DNA of 5,950 bases from DATAVB01 sp040414495 (GTDB lineage: Bacteria > Actinomycetota > Actinomycetes > Mycobacteriales > QHCD01), in assembly GCA_040414495.1 (NCBI GenBank), contig JBEDUI010000013.1:1-5950 (forward strand). Reading direction: 5' to 3'. Shown piece after piece: positions 5,120 through 5,950 of this stretch. The notes beneath the pieces are model-generated. The model had not been told where the DNA came from and did not search any database. It was given only the letters and a program-made list of their open reading frames with translations. The position numbers were made by a program, and so were the translations under genes. Numbering within the stretch: position 1 is the first letter of the stretch; every line of letters begins with the position of its first letter.

Positions 5120-5128
5120 ACCTGACTG

Positions 5129-5758
5129 TCAGTCGGTGACCCAGGCGAGGACAGCGGGTCCGTCATTTCCGGGCCAGCTGCCGGTGAGCGTCTGCGCGCT
5201 GCCCGCGGCCTGGTCGCCGTCGAGAGCCCGTCGTAGCACCAGGTCAAGGCTGCTCGTACGCATGGTCGTTGACGTCTGGTCGCCGCTCGTGCCGAGCAGG
5301 TCGGTCGGCGGGATCGTCGTTCCGGGCCGGCCGCTGCCAGCGACTCGGACCGTGGGTTCCCTGAGCTGGTAGCCGTTGTCCGATACAACCTGCAATTCGG
5401 CCTCCCGTCCGCCGGCAAGGATGGTCGTGGCCAGCGCGGTGGCGTAGACCGGGTCGAGGCAGGCGTCGTACACCCACCGCTGCCCGAGTACGGAATGCTG
5501 CATGGTGCCGACGAGCGCGGAGTCGGCGCCAGCAAGCGGCGCACCACGATAGGTCAGCGGGACCTGGACGATGTGCCTACCGCCTATGCCGACCAGATGC
5601 GTCTCGATCCCGACGTCGCCGGCCGGATCATCAAACCGGTACGCGCCGACGAGCTCAATCTCCGCCTGATCCCAAGTCCACCAGGGCTGCGAGCGCACCC
5701 AAGTATCAAGAAGTTCGAGTTTGGTGGGAATGAGCTGCGCGCGGTGAATGAGTGCCAT
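5129..5758 (-). CDS. CG0192-related protein (maltokinase N-terminal cap-like)
   Basis: A 209-residue protein I recognise as the actinobacterial CG0192-related family, which resembles the N-terminal cap domain of maltokinase. Features: MALIHRAQLIPTKLELLDTW (1-20), VGAYRFDDPAGDVGIETHLV (37-56), VQVPLTYRGAPLAG (64-77), and GTMQHSVLGQRWVYDACLDP (84-103), followed by a less conserved second half rich in T, S and G. In true maltokinases this cap precedes a kinase domain that phosphorylates maltose with ATP in glycogen synthesis. Here no kinase domain follows, so the protein is a stand-alone cap and its function is unknown. It has no membrane segment or signal peptide. ATG 5758 fits the family N-terminus. 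There is no usable Shine-Dalgarno site, but a TANNNT element 7 nt upstream suggests a leaderless transcript (separate entry). No trehalose or glycogen genes are visible in the window. Confidence 0.85.
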   Translation of the reverse strand: MALIHRAQLIPTKLELLDTWVRSQPWWTWDQAEIELVGAYRFDDPAGDVGIETHLVGIGGRHIVQVPLTYRGAPLAGADSALVGTMQHSVLGQRWVYDACLDPVYATALATTILAGGREAELQVVSDNGYQLREPTVRVAGSGRPGTTIPPTDLLGTSGDQTSTTMRTSSLDLVLRRALDGDQAAGSAQTLTGSWPGNDGPAVLAWVTD

Positions 5759-5765
5759 GTCCCGG

Positions 5766-5771
5766 ACGTTA
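5766..5771 (-). promoter_or_regulatory. -10 element for a leaderless CG0192-like transcript
   Basis: On the minus strand TAACGT (TANNNT form) is followed by 7 nt and then the ATG at 5758. In Actinomycetota this spacing places transcription start at or next to the A of the ATG, so the mRNA would have no leader, in agreement with the lack of a good ribosome binding site. No clear -35 is visible, which is common at such promoters. Confidence 0.45.
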
Positions 5772-5950
5772 GCGCACCGGCCTTTCGTGGCTGGCCGGAG
5801 CGCCAGCGCGCGTATCCGCAGCGATCAACGGCGTCCGCTACCGGCCGAGCGGCCGGGGCGCCATGCCCGGGCGGTCCATTCTCGGTATCCGGAAGCGCGA
5901 CACCCGACAGCAGGCCGCCGTGGTGCCACGGTCGGTGCACTGGGGTGCGG
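5772..5950. other. Stretch without a convincing gene
   Basis: I found no supported gene here. It holds a 7-bp inverted repeat CCGGCCG-AG-CGGCCGG (5841-5856), a common sort of sequence at this GC content. A weak plus-strand ORF starts at ATG 5862 and runs off the right edge; its codons end mostly in G or C, but it has no good ribosome binding site and no recognisable motif. A minus-strand ORF that crosses into the CG0192-like gene in another frame looks like a shadow. Confidence 0.4.

Noticed and set aside
5841..5856. CCGGCCG-AG-CGGCCGG inverted repeat as a terminator
   Set aside because: The 2-nt centre is too small for the full stem, there is no T-tract, no gene ends nearby, and such repeats are frequent at this GC content.
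5584..5940. 118-codon minus-strand frame upstream of and overlapping the CG0192-like gene
   Set aside because: It overlaps the start of a recognised gene by 175 bp in another frame and shows no family resemblance.
1..5950. A defence system, mobile element, CRISPR array or biosynthetic cluster
   Set aside because: No transposase, integrase, nuclease, helicase, repeat-spacer pattern, or PKS/NRPS signature is visible. The two flavoproteins alone do not make a cluster.

Overview
The window looks like chromosomal DNA from a high-GC Gram-positive bacterium (Actinomycetota). The codons are strongly GC-biased, and several families are typical of that phylum: a DUF6131 two-helix membrane peptide, a CG0192-type maltokinase-cap protein, a DUF664/DinB-fold protein and a cysteine-free L36 ending ARQS. 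The overall feel is of Micromonosporales or a relative, but that is an inference and was not tested. I see no rRNA, tRNA, CRISPR array, insertion sequence or phage gene.

Left part (1 to 3611): six genes all read on the minus strand. In order of transcription they are a phytoene-desaturase-like FAD oxidoreductase (3611-2157), a 51-residue DUF6131 membrane peptide (2005-1850), a DUF664/DinB-fold protein (1780-1271), a DUF2237 protein (1186-794), an ECF-type sigma factor (751-167), and the start of a gene that resembles an O6-alkylguanine-DNA alkyltransferase (170 to beyond the left edge). The sigma factor and the last gene share an ATGA stop/start and are almost certainly translated together. 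The others have separate ribosome binding sites and gaps of 42 to 151 bp, so they may be one loose operon or several units. A notably AT-rich stretch (2101-2160) separates the oxidoreductase from the rest.

Middle (3612 to 4051): a divergent promoter region. On the minus strand the oxidoreductase is preceded by the strongest Shine-Dalgarno site in the window, but that site serves an 11-codon upstream ORF. Two short ORFs then chain by ATGA overlaps into the oxidoreductase start, on a 32-bp repeat. On the plus strand lies rpmJ for the zinc-independent form of ribosomal protein L36, followed by a strong hairpin.

Right part (4052 to 5950): a plus-strand flavin monooxygenase-like protein (two dinucleotide-binding motifs) converges, 9 bp apart, with a minus-strand CG0192-like protein that looks leaderless. 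The last 190 bp hold no convincing gene.

The genes do not form one recognisable pathway. The clearest functional pairing is sigma factor plus alkyltransferase-like protein. The most unusual things are in leader regions: the chained micro-ORFs before the oxidoreductase, a perfect hairpin with the ribosome binding site in its loop before the DUF2237 gene, and an uncertain start with a possible micro-ORF before the monooxygenase.
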